This document shows, in pieces, positions 26,561 through 37,942 of a DNA stretch of 64,000 nucleotides (positions are counted from its first letter, which is position 1; every line of letters begins with the position of its first letter). The stretch is from positions 181,108,756 through 181,172,755 of the forward strand of contig CM054063.1 of NCBI GenBank assembly GCA_028641055.1, in the 5' to 3' direction. The position numbers and the translations under genes are program-made. A model generated the notes under the pieces. The model saw only the letters and a program-made list of their open reading frames with translations. It did not search any database and had not been told where the DNA came from. Source of the stretch: Alopecurus myosuroides. Lineage: Eukaryota > Streptophyta > Magnoliopsida > Poales > Poaceae.

Positions 26561-27584
26561 ATCTCAAATACATGACAATGTGCAAGAGGACAAATTTCAT
26601 TTTCTTTTGCATGGTGATAATGCTCTTTAGTTCGTATTGTTTAAATCTTTGTTTGTGAAAGAATGTATCCAAGAGAAGTGGAAATGTAACTTATATTCTA
26701 CAAGAGGAAGCTAGCTGCAACACGAAGGGAGCCGCATAGGAGATTGCCAACCACCAACAGCAGAAGAAGTTTGTGGAGAAAAAGAACCTAGGAAGGAGGA
26801 GGCCAAGATCTGCCACCAAACAAGTAGGAGGAATATATCAAGAACGGAAGCAGGAGCTCAGATGGAGCAGAGGAATCAACTAGAAAGCAATCCCTAGAAT
26901 TAGATTCAGTCATCTTCAAGCAAGTAAGGTGTGCCCTTGCACTTTGGCATAGTGGTGTTCCTGAAATTGATTTGTCTTCCTATGTCTTGATCGGATTTAT
27001 GGATGTGACTTTACTGGGGAATAGAACTTTCAGACTTCATAATCGGTACTGCTCTTTTCGCCATATAGTAAATACATGGTATGAAAAGATAGTTGTTCGG
27101 GCAGTCACAACAAATCATTGTTTTATCTCTTCTGTGACATAAAATAAGTTACTCAGTCATGCCAAAGAGAGTAAAATTTGTCTGCAAATAGGTTAATATT
27201 TCATGATTTTTATTGTAGTCTGAGATGTTATAATGAGGGTAAGCAAGAGTTCTCCATGGAATAAAAATATATTTCAAAAAATGATTACAATGAATGCAAA
27301 TGTGTAAAGAAAATAATATTATATTTTTGTTTACTAATTAATTAAAGGGCGCAAACGCCACAAGTGTACACAAGGTGGCATCTTGGCGTCGCCGGACGAG
27401 GGCTGCAACAGCTTGATGCATTGATAGTGCTAGATGTGGACATGAGAAATCCTCCCTGACCTCTTATCAAGCACCCTAATCTGTAATAATGCGACCAATA
27501 TACATAAATGGAACATATATACATAGTATATAAATTTGTAAAACCAAAAAATCTTAAATTTTCCAACAAAAAAATTTGTTTTCT

Positions 27585-27602
27585 CCCGTTGCAACGCACG
27601 GG
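27585..27602 (+). other. Helitron 3' hairpin
   Basis: CCCGT and ACGGG arms enclose TGCAACGC. CTAGT follows at 27611-27615. Confidence 0.65.
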
Positions 27603-27615
27603 CATTTGTGCTAGT

Positions 27616-30118
27616 AATAATAAAGGCATTAAGGTTTCTGCCAAAATTTTCGTCCAACACAAATTTACAGATTTGCCCTCCCACCAAATAACATATTACA
27701 GCCAAATTGCCATAATACCCGTTCACCTATTTTATTTCTCCCCGCAGAGTTCACCCTGTTGGTTTTCGCCCTGGTTGTTCCCCTGCATCTCGTGTAGCCA
27801 GCGGAGCGTCCCCGAACCCCACGTCCTGCACGGCCGCCGGCGCGTCCACTCCTGTATCCCGAGCATCTGGTAGGGCGGCGGCGCGGCCAGGGCGGGCAAG
27901 TCCCGTCTCTTCGACCACGAGCGTATCCCCTCCGGTCATCCTCTTCACGGACGCCGCCGTCCTCTTCCCTACGACCATGTGTTCCGCCCCTTCTATCTCC
28001 CTCCAGCTAGGATGCATCATCCGAGGCGGAGAACAAAACCAACATCCCAATTGCAGCGGTAGCCTCTTTGCCTCTCCTTCAGATGCAATTGACGGAGAAC
28101 GTCTAAAGGGACAGCAATGAGCACTACCCGCCGTGAGCTGCCCGCCCACTCCCCTTGCACCCCTTCCTGCCGCACTGCTGATCCAAACTCACGGCAAGAC
28201 GCAGGCACACAAGTAGCGAGGAGCAGAGTCTGGTGGTAATCCTACGTGTTGACTGGGTCATGGACGTCGAGCAGGACGCCTAGCCAAGCCAAAGACGGCC
28301 AAGGTGACCAAGCTGAGGCCCGGAAAGGCAGGGCCTCCACGAGAGCCCCCAGCAGGTGCAACAAGATTTCACCGTCGTCAACATCTACGACAGCTACAAG
28401 GTACGCACGGGGAGGAGGGAGCCTCTCCTGCTCCATGGGAGACTCATCTTGGGCACCACACACCAGGTGTTCGTTGATATGCCTCTGAGCTTATGGTGTT
28501 TCTTTGATTTGTTTGGTTCAAACTTCCCGACTACATTTTCTGTTCCGTACCAAATACAGTGACTACTAACTACCAATAACACAATTTTATTGAAGAAGAT
28601 GCTTAAATGCCAAAAATTGTAAGTAGACTATAGGACACAGATGACCACATTAGCCAATTGCTAAAAGGACCAGGTTCTTTGATCGCTAAAATCATGCCAT
28701 GGGTCACCCGATTCCATCCGAGTTGAAGTGGGCCATCTCCCAGAACGTTCATCTTTGGAAGTGACCAGCCCAACTATGAAGCCGAGGTGTGCTTTCATCG
28801 ATTCAGTTCATAGCCGAGAGGCAGGCGGCAGGCTTCTGCTGGTCCGCAGCGGACAACGCGGCAAGAGCTTTGACATGTTTACGACCGCGGGACGTTAGTA
28901 ACACTGGCAGAAGGTGGTCCGAGGTGGCGAGCCTGGCGGATGATGACACACTCTTCGTCGTCGTGCGTGGCTCAAGGGTGCAGACGGCGTCTCGCTGCCG
29001 CGGCCACAGGCTAAGGAACCGCATCTACTTTTCTGTCTGCACTTGGGGATCGGCCACAAACTAGCCTGGAGTTATATACCGGTTCAGACTTCTATTCTCG
29101 GCGGAACGACATCCTCTACACTATAGGAAGTGCGATGTGCTTCCTTGCCGGAAAAGGGGTCGCCGTTGTCCGTCGCGTTCCCCATGAGAGTTCTGCGCCG
29201 GCGGTTCGACCAGTGGTGCTGCTGGGTTACATGGGATGGGGAGGGGATGTCGATTCTGGGCTGGGGAGAGAAGGGGAGGAGCAACAACGACATGCTATTA
29301 CGCTATTACTTCTGATATTACCCTGTTTCCAAACGAAGGAGAGGAGGGAGAGAGATTTCTAGCTGTTTTGCTTCGCTGCTGCTTCTCTGTTACATGAATA
29401 GATTTAGCTGGAAGGAGCCTCTGTCTTGGTTTGAAGTGTGCTTTGCTGTTGGTGCAGATCGACCTCACAATATCCATCGGCTCCTGATTCTCTAATTGTT
29501 AGCTGCTTTGATTTATTAATGGGCCAATTAGTACTTCTGAAGTTATGACGCGGTTAGAGCTTCTAAAAAAATTGCATAGCAGTTCCTTTATTCGCGTGAC
29601 TGATCTTCAGGAATTATATGTTGTTGCCACCCTGTTTTACTACTCTGAATTTACTGCATGACCACAGTGCTTTATAAACAATGAGCTTGCAGAATTGCAG
29701 TTGTCATTTCAGTTACTTGTGTATGTGCAAGTTATCATCTCTGAATGCGCCTGAGTTGACACTACTATCTAGGATACATCTGTCATTTTTATGTGAACTT
29801 GACTATGACCATGGTACAAGACAAGCTGAGTAGTAAGTGCCTCTGAAGGTTTGGTTGCAGTGTACAATTTTGTTCAAACGACTAATTCATATGACGAATT
29901 TTAAGGTTTTTAGTTGTAGGGCTAAAACATCAGTGTTGTCATCTTTTGTTCTACTACCATAATACGGTCAAGAGATTAGCTTCATAATGCATGGAAATAT
30001 GCACAACTAATTGAGATGGTGAAATGTATTTGTACCAAAATGCACTAGATCTAAATAGTTATAATGACATCAACAAGTACAATCGACCCGTAGCAACGCA
30101 CGGGCACAGTTTGCTAGT
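27616..30118 (+). mobile_element. non-autonomous Helitron, second head-to-tail copy lacking the TC start
   Basis: It begins AATAATAAAGG directly after the CTAGT of the first copy. Its first 60 bases match the start of the first copy (AAGGTTTCTGCC, TTTTCGTCC, TTTGCCCTCCCAC), but the TCTCTAC start is missing. It ends with the hairpin at 30087-30104 and CTAGT at 30114-30118, followed by T. The cargo (27740-28490, 28780-29360) is GC-rich and differs from that of the first copy. No source gene was recognised. Confidence 0.6.
30087..30104 (+). other. Helitron 3' hairpin
   Basis: CCCGT and ACGGG arms around AGCAACGC; CTAGT ends at 30118. Confidence 0.65.
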
Positions 30119-33019
30119 TTCTAATAAAAATAGAATGGCAATTCTACAGAAAATTCCCTGCACCTTAAATCTATCATCTCTTTTGATCCATAAGCCCAAA
30201 TTTAGCAAACTTAGACTTTTTGAAATCCCCTGGATCTGTAGAATCTTTTAGCACTGTTCAAATTCAAATTTGACAAACTTAAATTGGTTCATATTTAAAT
30301 ATGCTTGTTTGATGAATTTTGGCATAATTCAAATTCTACAAATCCAAAAATTGCAATAAAATATATTTGGAAACCTTAGGATGTGTACTTTCATATCCTC
30401 TATCTCAAAATAATTTTTGACAAGTTAAATTGGAATTTAGAATTAAGTGGTATATTGAGTACTTTTTACATGTATTTAATTCTATAAATAATTTCTATAT
30501 AGTTCCTTTTGCAAAATTGTTCCCTTTAGAAAGTTGGAACCAGAGACATCATTACCTAAGTATTTTGGACACCCTTGGACCATGACCATGTGTTTTTGAC
30601 CAAAAAACCAACATAGTGATCCACCCACATTATCATGCCTTAAAATTTGTTTCCATCTCTTTATCTTTGTTGTTATGGCTATTTTGGAGCCAAGACCAAT
30701 TCCTTAGTATGTTTCAATCACATATAGTACCAATTAGTGAACCTTAGTTTTCTATCTACCCCTCCACTCCCCTATTCTTGCTTCAAGAAATTCATCAAGT
30801 TAGCGATATGGAAATCAAGACTCAAGCACAAGAAGGGTACTTCATTACCAACTTGGTGGCAACATGAAGAGCTACAAGGAAGATCATTGAAGAAATTGAA
30901 GGAAGGACTTGGACTCCACAACAAATAGAAGGAAAACAAGGAAGTACACGTGTATGAAGAAATCTAGAAGAAAACATCTTCCTATATCTCTCTCTATCAT
31001 TTCTATTTCTTTCTTTTCTATTTGACTTAGTAATATTTGTTCCCATCCTATACCTAAACCAATTAGTGAAGTGAAAGCCATGAAGAATCTATCAAGACCA
31101 AGAGAAGAATCCATCCAAGGAACAAGACTACAATAGAAGCATGAAGATGATCTTCAAGAAGACAAGCATGTGAATACTTGGAGCCATCCACACAAGTTGA
31201 AGAATAACAAGTTGTTTCTGTCCAACCATTGACCCAAATGGAAAATCTCACGACTATCTTATTTTCTCTATTTTCATGAAGTTAGTTGAACCTATAACTA
31301 CCTTAAATCAAAATGGAAAGACTAACTTAGATCAATCAAATGTCTTGAGAAAAATGACTAAGTGTTACACAGTGTTATGTGCTATTTTAGTTGAAGAAGT
31401 GATAAGACCACCCTTGGTGAACTCTTGGAACTTCCTCGACAAGTATGGTTATAATAAAGTTTGATCTCTTCAAACCCAAACTAGTCCAACCCAAGTGTTT
31501 TCTGGGAACTTACTTATGGATCCATCATAGTATGAATATTTTCAAACTCCAGCTTTAACCAACCCTGGCCATAGTAGATAACCATAAACCCTTTTGCTAT
31601 GGTTGTTACTTTGTTTGTTTTGTTCATTTGTTTGTATGATTATTAGAATGCTTGTTTATTTTGTTATTGTGTTCTTAATGAATAGATTGTACGGAGAGCA
31701 ATGATATTTTGTGAAGAGAGTGTGATTTCTTCACCAACTTCAACAAGGCAAGTAACACACCATCAACTAACCATTATTTTCTATATGCATTAGTTGATTT
31801 TTGAGCAGTATGCATGATAGGAAATTTTACTAAATTATATTATGCTATGCTATTATCCTAGTAGTGTGTAGCCATCTCTTATAACCTTGTAATTTTGATA
31901 GCCTTAGAACTTAGTAGATGATATGCAATGTTACAAATTGTTTTACTAGATGTTGAGGGAAAATTATAAGTATAACATTCAATGAAACACCTGGGTGGAA
32001 TTTGGACGTGATTGAGTTATGTTGAGTGTTTCCTCAGGGCCCGTCTAAGGGTTATTCCACTTGAGGTTGTCACTTGCGGATGGCCACCCTGGAACAAAGA
32101 GATTACTATGTCCTCCTAAGTTTGGTAGCTTCCCGTGCAACCTTTAGTCATATGGGCTCTGTCTTGATCAACTAAGTTGAATGAAACTCACCAGGCTTAC
32201 AAGCATATGTATCATAATTATAGGTGGAATGGGTAAGCCAAACGGTGGTGGAATTTCCTCTGAAAGATCTCGTCTCAATCTTCTCCTTTCCTTAATGCAC
32301 TCAGGGTGTATAGGATGTTTGGGCTGATTTGAGTCTGAAGGTGAAAGTGCACAAACTCTGCAGAGTTAACAAACTAAGATCTTAGCCATGTCCCCGGTTA
32401 TGGACAACTATGAGCAGCTGGACAAGGAACGACGGAAGAGTCTCATCACCAATTTCAATAAGTACAATTTTGACCAAGTGAACAGTATTGTGGTGCTTGG
32501 ATGTTAATCCAATGTTTCCACCCCTTTTAAAAGAAAAGTTTGTGTTACAGAAGTGATAGGAGAAAACTGGATTTTTGCAAACTTAGCCAAAACTCCACTC
32601 AGCCAAATAAGCATGTAGTATTAGTCTTGTCATTTATATCCACCATAGTGTTACTTGCCAATAGATTAAATTGTATTGACCCCCTTGTGGCTGCATATTC
32701 CATCCTGAAGATGAATCTAAAGACGAGTGAGGATTTTGTTTAGGATCTTGAGACTATCGCCAACATGTTTTGCCTATGGCACATGTAGAAGATGGCCTCA
32801 ATGTTGTTCTATGTTTTCTGTTGTATTTCTTTGTTTTCTGCTAGTCTTCTAAGACTATGCAAGTTGTAATATTATCTTGTAAAGACTGAATCATGCGAAT
32901 TAATAAAATTTGATGCATTTGCATGATAATTAATCTTGTATTGTGGTGATAGCAATTCATCCAGGGACTAGCACAATAACACAGATGTTCTTGCATTATT
33001 TAAATGTGGGAACGGTACA

Positions 33020-33558
33020 TAATCTCACCAAGTGGGCCCAGAGTATCTCTCCTTCACGTGGATGAACAAATCTCGATCTCGATACATAAGCCTCAACTCA
33101 TCTCTTTGGAATGTCTAATTTACACCTTTATAATCACCCTTTCATGATGTGATGTTGATGCAATCAAAGCACCCTCCAAGACGGTGATTAAATATGATAT
33201 GACGGTCTAAGGATTAGGATATATACTATATGTTACTAATATTAAAACGATGAACCTTGTGACACGATCACGTTGCAATACATTGGGTATGTCCATCATC
33301 TCATTCAATTAATGAAATGACCCCATTGTCAATTGATATAAATGTCACATGATCGTGAAACCCTCGATCATCAATTGCCCAATGAACTAGTTTATATAGA
33401 GGATTACTAGGGACTCTAGTTTGTTTATATATCACACATATATTAGCGTTTCCTATTAACACAATTATAGCAAGAGATAAAAACTTATTATAAAATATTA
33501 ATGAGATATGATAAATAAAATCCCATTATTTATTTGCCTCTAGGGCATATCTCCTTCA
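33020..33558 (-). repeat. Angela/BARE-like copia 3' LTR, proximal part
   Basis: On the minus strand it begins TGAAGGAGATATGCCCTAG, the characteristic start of Angela/BARE-type LTRs, and continues to the insertion point of the LARD-like element. It once joined 15418. The direct join reads GAATG-TAATCTCACC, in line with the family. Confidence 0.7.
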
Positions 33559-33573
33559 GTCTCCCACTTTCAC
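33559..33573 (-). other. polypurine tract of the copia element
   Basis: On the minus strand this reads GTGAAAGTGGGAGAC directly before the LTR, the usual arrangement in Angela-type elements. Confidence 0.7.
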
Positions 33574-36136
33574 TAGAGTACAAATAAACTAGGTGCATTT
33601 TACTTAATCATAACACCTTATCATATAAGTGTTTCTGATCATGTTTACTCGTGGAAGATGTTTTGTCAACAGTCTGTACAATACAGTTCCGTATATTCTT
33701 TACAAATCTTTTGATGTCACCTTGTTTGACATCATTTATTGTTACTATTATATTCAAGTATATAATTAATTGGTACTCTAAGTGAGCTTATATTTCTCTT
33801 GTGCTCTTGATCAATCAAGTGCACTAGAAATACAATTAGTCCGAAAACAAATTTTCTCTACCAATATTATATTATTCCTTTCAAAGCATTCATATGCTTC
33901 TAAATCAACATGGATTCTTATACCCTATTTCACATCACCTTGATGTTTCCAAAACGGTTCTATGCTTTCAAATCCATTTTTCAATTATCTAACTTGATGT
34001 TTGAAACTTTCTAACATAACATTTACTATTAGATCCACCAATATTTACATATTCTTAATGCCAACAAATTTATAATAAATTTCCACAACATTTGTTATTC
34101 CTAAGAACATGTGAATTTCACTAAATTCATTTCAACATTTTTTCTTTACAAGAATATGGGTCACATGATGTGAACATGATTATATATCTATAACCATCAA
34201 TCAAATATTTTATATTACCAATCAAGACTTTTTTTATTGGTTTATTATGTTCCGACTCCTCAGAATTTTATAGAACATCTCAACAATCAATATTTACTTT
34301 CAAACTTCATTTTCTTCTAATTACTCCTAATTAATTCCACTAGTACCACTTATTATATGTCATTCACATATAAGGATAAAGCTGTAACTCAAATATGGAA
34401 TCTACATATTTTATTAGTAAGCTCTCCAGCTCCTACTCAAATATGACACTACATAATCAAATAGGCAAGCTACTTGGCTCCCACTTAAATATGGCATCCT
34501 CACATTCAATTAGGTAATCCATTTAGCTCCAACTCAATTTCATGCAAGTCATTTCGATAATTTCAACTCCAGAAATTCCTTGATCAATCATCAAGTAAAA
34601 ATTTCAATCTACGGTGTATTAGTACTTTGCTAATACAAATTCAATGGATACGAGCTTGTCTACATTTAATGTAGTCAATTAATTGATTCTCTCTAAGACA
34701 GTCTTTATGCCAAAATTAGCTTTATGTCTCTTTAAAGTTTTGTTCCTCCCAGTTAACATTTATAGGGAAGATTAAGTAAATCCTTTTACTTAATGAAATT
34801 CAAGTAACATTTATCTTGAAATCTATAATATAACCTTAATTAGAGGATTAATGACTCTTAGTCATTTCTCGTATTTTAGGATCATCAATTTTATTTGTAG
34901 TCATTAGGTGTATCATGAAAATTAATCTACGACTTGGCAGAAAATATTCTTCATACCTATTGTGTTCTATTTGTATCATAAAAATTAATCTATAACTTGA
35001 CACATGATATTATTGATGCTTACTGTATTCCTGTTAGGAAAAGATTTTAATGAAATACTATTATCTCTATAATTAATTTCATTTCCATTCTATAGAGTTT
35101 TGTTTCCGAAACATTTTTTCACGCTACTCATTACTTTATGGACACAAGGTCAATCACCTTGTTTAAACTTACACTTTCTTCCATTAACACTTTCTTCGGA
35201 TAAAATATTTTTCTCACAAAACACCAATTATAGCAATACTTGTGTCTTTCAAGGGTATTTGGTTATGGAAGATATAATCGTAAATAGTTATGAATATTCT
35301 ACAAAGAAATAATTTGTTTATGGTTTCAGGTTATCAAATAATTTTAGAAATCACGACATCTCATAACTCGTATGTTGTCATTTCTATGAAGTTTGGATGA
35401 AATCTTTTCTAAAATGGTTGCTTACTAATTTCTAATAAATTACTATAAACAACATTGAACTTTCTAAGAGATAATTTTAAGAATATAATTTATCACGATA
35501 GAGTATAATTATAAAGTTTTATCAACAACTTGATGTGCATTATAATTTCTAGAACAATTTCCCACGTCCTTGTGCTAAACCTACAACTCAAAATTGATGT
35601 CACTTTAATCAAATCATACAGACTTGTTTTTCTTGTTAATTTATTGCCCACCTTTACTCTAAAAACTTTCTTGATCCAATCAAATGATTTTAGACTAATC
35701 TTTTACTTAAGAGCCAAAATAAAGGTTATGACAATGATTTCCACTTCCTCTTGAATTCAGTTAATCAATATAGATGAATTTCAACTATTCTCTTTACATC
35801 GACAACAACATGCGGAGATTTTTAATCAAAAACATGGCTTGTATATTTCAATAGATCAACAAGTCTAGAGATATTGTACAATGCCAATCATGACTTAAAT
35901 TGCTAGTGTCGGTTTCAGAAACAATGTCATTATTAACTTTGGATAATTTTCTAAGACTTCTATTTATTTATAAATGTATATCACATCATCATCAAGATTA
36001 TCATAAGAACAATATGTCCATAATTTTTTATTCATAATTCTAATAAAAACAACTCCTTGTTCATATATATGAATAACTTGTTTCATGAAATACAAACACT
36101 CTTAATAAAAGTCACACTCACACTTAATACAAAAAT
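33574..36136 (-). pseudogene. heavily decayed copia pol 3' part (RNase H and reverse transcriptase region)
   Basis: The stretch around 33640-33720 (TGATCATGTTTACTCGTGG, then AGTCAACG-like and CAGTTCCGTAT phrases) is a corrupted version of the region coding for the C-terminal RNase H of Angela-type pol on this strand. Further right it is very AT-rich, with no open frame over 75 codons. It is bounded on the right by the LTR at 36137. The gag end of the same element probably survives at 59244-59720. Confidence is limited because most codons are no longer readable. Confidence 0.45.
34387..34540. repeat. degenerate 48-bp tandem repeat
   Basis: ACTCAAATATG-like phrases start at 34387, 34435, 34483 and, partly, 34532. 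Each is followed by an AAGCT..CCAGCT-like end. The period of 48 is a whole number of codons. Confidence 0.5.
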
Positions 36137-36945
36137 TGTCGTGGTGGTATCACGGTAGATGCCATGGGATGGCTTGAGTTGGGGCCAATGGACGCTGTTG
36201 GTATCCAGAGAGGGGTAGAGCGCTAAGAAGCGCACAGAGAAGACACAAAACACACACTCGGTTTACCCAAGTTCGGGACCCTCGTGAGGAGGTAAAGCCT
36301 CTACTCCTTCTTGTCTGTCTGAATGTCAGTGGGAATCCGGGTTACATGCTTGCTCCTTGCTTTGTTTTGACTAGAGGAGGAAGAAGAAGTTCTCTCCTCG
36401 CAGTGTTTTTTTTCTCTCTTGCTCTGTCGTCCCTCGCGCAGGAGGGCTTGGCCACCTTATATACTGGTGGCCAGGGACACAAGGTACATGGTATGGGAGA
36501 AGTTCAGTATGGCGTAGCTCACGCCGGCCGGCACATGCCGAAAGTCCAACGTGCGTCATGCTCTGCCTCCGTTGTCCCCGCTGTCAGAGACAGGACACGT
36601 CTACGCCCATACCTGGCCACTGCTCACATGATGGCTCACAGTCAGCGGTACGGGAACATCTTGTAACTTGAACTTGCACGCCTATACGCCCCTGCGATAT
36701 CAGGGACACGCCTGCTCCATTGACCCTTGTCCGAGATCACATGTCCCTCTCCTATACCGGTTTCTCCAAGGACAACTCGGATAACCCGGACGAGCTCTTT
36801 CCTCCAAGATAACATACAACCAAGCATCGCTTATGTCGGTCAACGTATGCCGGTACGACACTATGTCGGTCCATCTTGACCTGGTCCACTCTTTGGACAC
36901 CATTTCATACCTTTCATGACCCTACCCGGGGGTAGCCCCCCAACA
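36137..36945 (-). repeat. 3' LTR of the Tat-lineage element
   Basis: 809 bp. On the minus strand it begins TGTTGGGGGGCTACCC and ends CCACGACA. Followed on the right by the polypurine tract. Confidence 0.75.
36449..36473 (-). promoter_or_regulatory. TATA box inside a perfect inverted repeat (3' LTR copy)
   Basis: TGGCCACC and GGTGGCCA arms surround TTATATACT. On the minus strand the loop reads AGTATATAA. The same arrangement is at 47196-47222. Confidence 0.6.
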
Positions 36946-36960
36946 TTAGTCCCCGAAGTT
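36946..36960 (-). other. polypurine tract
   Basis: On the minus strand this reads AACTTCGGGGACTAA next to the LTR. Confidence 0.6.
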
Positions 36961-37493
36961 GGCGTGGTCCAGTAGACTCGGATGATGGGCTGCGGTAGCT
37001 TTACGAATAACTAACACATGTTGTCCAACCAACATGCCTTATGTCGGTTCAACGCTTCTTCTCGGAACTGATACTTGATGAGAGCCAAGACCTTGGCCGA
37101 ATACCCGACATAACTTATGCCGAGTCAACACTTTCTTCCGGGACTGAACACTTAGCCAATTTTTCTTCGGGGTTCTGATCCAACTGCATCGAGGTAGGAG
37201 GAGCCTCCTCGTTTCCTCCGCACTGTGGCCGTGCCACGTGGCAGAAAAGTTGTCACCCATCACCTCGTTCCTCACGCGTGACAGCACGTTTACTGCGCGC
37301 ACGCCACGCCCGCCCAGGGGATCCACCTGCTGTCAAATCCACGCATGCACTGAAGTGCGCCCGCCGGGATCCCCGGGATTTACTGCGCACGATGGGGCAG
37401 TTACTCCTTTTCATGTGATCGTGGGCGCGGTTAAATGCAGGAGTTACAGGAAACTGCCCACGATCGATCCCACGTCGCTCCACCTCCTGACGA

Positions 37494-37501
37494 TATAAAT
37501 A
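37494..37501 (+). promoter_or_regulatory. TATA box of the antisense gene
   Basis: TATAAATA is preceded by a GC-rich stretch with CACGTC cores. A transcription start about 30 bases downstream would give a leader of roughly 400 bases before the ATG at 37943. Confidence 0.5.
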
Positions 37502-37942
37502 GCAGCCGAGGGCGAGATGGAAACCCTTCCTTCGCACGCACCCCACTCTCCTTCTCCTCCAGCGCATGCAGAGCCCCGAGCACCTCGCCGCCGTGTAGAG
37601 ATCCACGTCGCAGCGCTGCGTCCACCACCGAGGAGCGGACACCGCCGCAGTTTCTCGCACCGTGCCACGCTGGAGCAGTGCGCGGTACCTCGTCGTTGTC
37701 GTTCTACATGCCGGAACAGTGTCTTGCTCCGCCGCGGAAGTGCCTCCATCTTCGTCTCCGGCACCCATATCGAGCTCGCCGTCACCTTCGCGGCCGGCTT
37801 CTCCGTCGCCACCGCTACGCGCCACCTCTCCACTCTTCTCCGCCACCGAGTGCAGGCAACCCCGGTGCCGTTCTTCCCCACACAACTCTTCACCGCCAAA
37901 TCCGAACTCTCGGAACCACTGAACTCCTCCTCCTTCGCCGCC

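Larger units (their letters stand above)
24150..27615 (+). mobile_element. non-autonomous Helitron, first of two head-to-tail copies
   Basis: It starts TCTCTACC immediately after an A and ends CTAGT at 27615, 13 bases after a short hairpin. TC start, 3' hairpin and CTRR-type end are Helitron hallmarks. I see no Rep/helicase ORF. The interior is a mosaic of GC-rich pieces (24250-24900) and AT-rich spacers, as expected for captured fragments, but I could not recognise the source genes. ORFs up to 139 codons are present on both strands and none is convincing. Confidence 0.7.
15419..33019 (+). mobile_element. LARD-like long-LTR gypsy-type element, with nested Helitrons
   Basis: Direct LTRs of about 4.7 kb (15419-20133, and 22313-33019 minus the Helitrons) start TGTAACATCCCTGA and end with ACA. 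A tRNA-iMet primer site sits just inside the left LTR and a purine tract just before the right one, so the element is on the plus strand. Flanking pentamers are TAATA (15414-15418) and TAATC (33020-33024), one mismatch. The interior is only about 2.2 kb and has no pol. Long LTRs with a short, pol-less interior are the definition of LARDs, which move with enzymes supplied by autonomous relatives. The purine tract with an upstream CGGGACGAGATT motif resembles chromovirus elements, but this is weak. Confidence 0.8.
22313..33019 (+). repeat. 3' LTR of the LARD-like element, split by Helitrons
   Basis: 22313-24149 and 30119-33019 together align with the whole of 15419-20133. The junction is exact: the LTR reads GGAATTAA at 24149 and resumes TTCTAATA at 30119, as in the uninterrupted copy. 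The LTR ends GGTACA at 33019. Confidence 0.8.
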
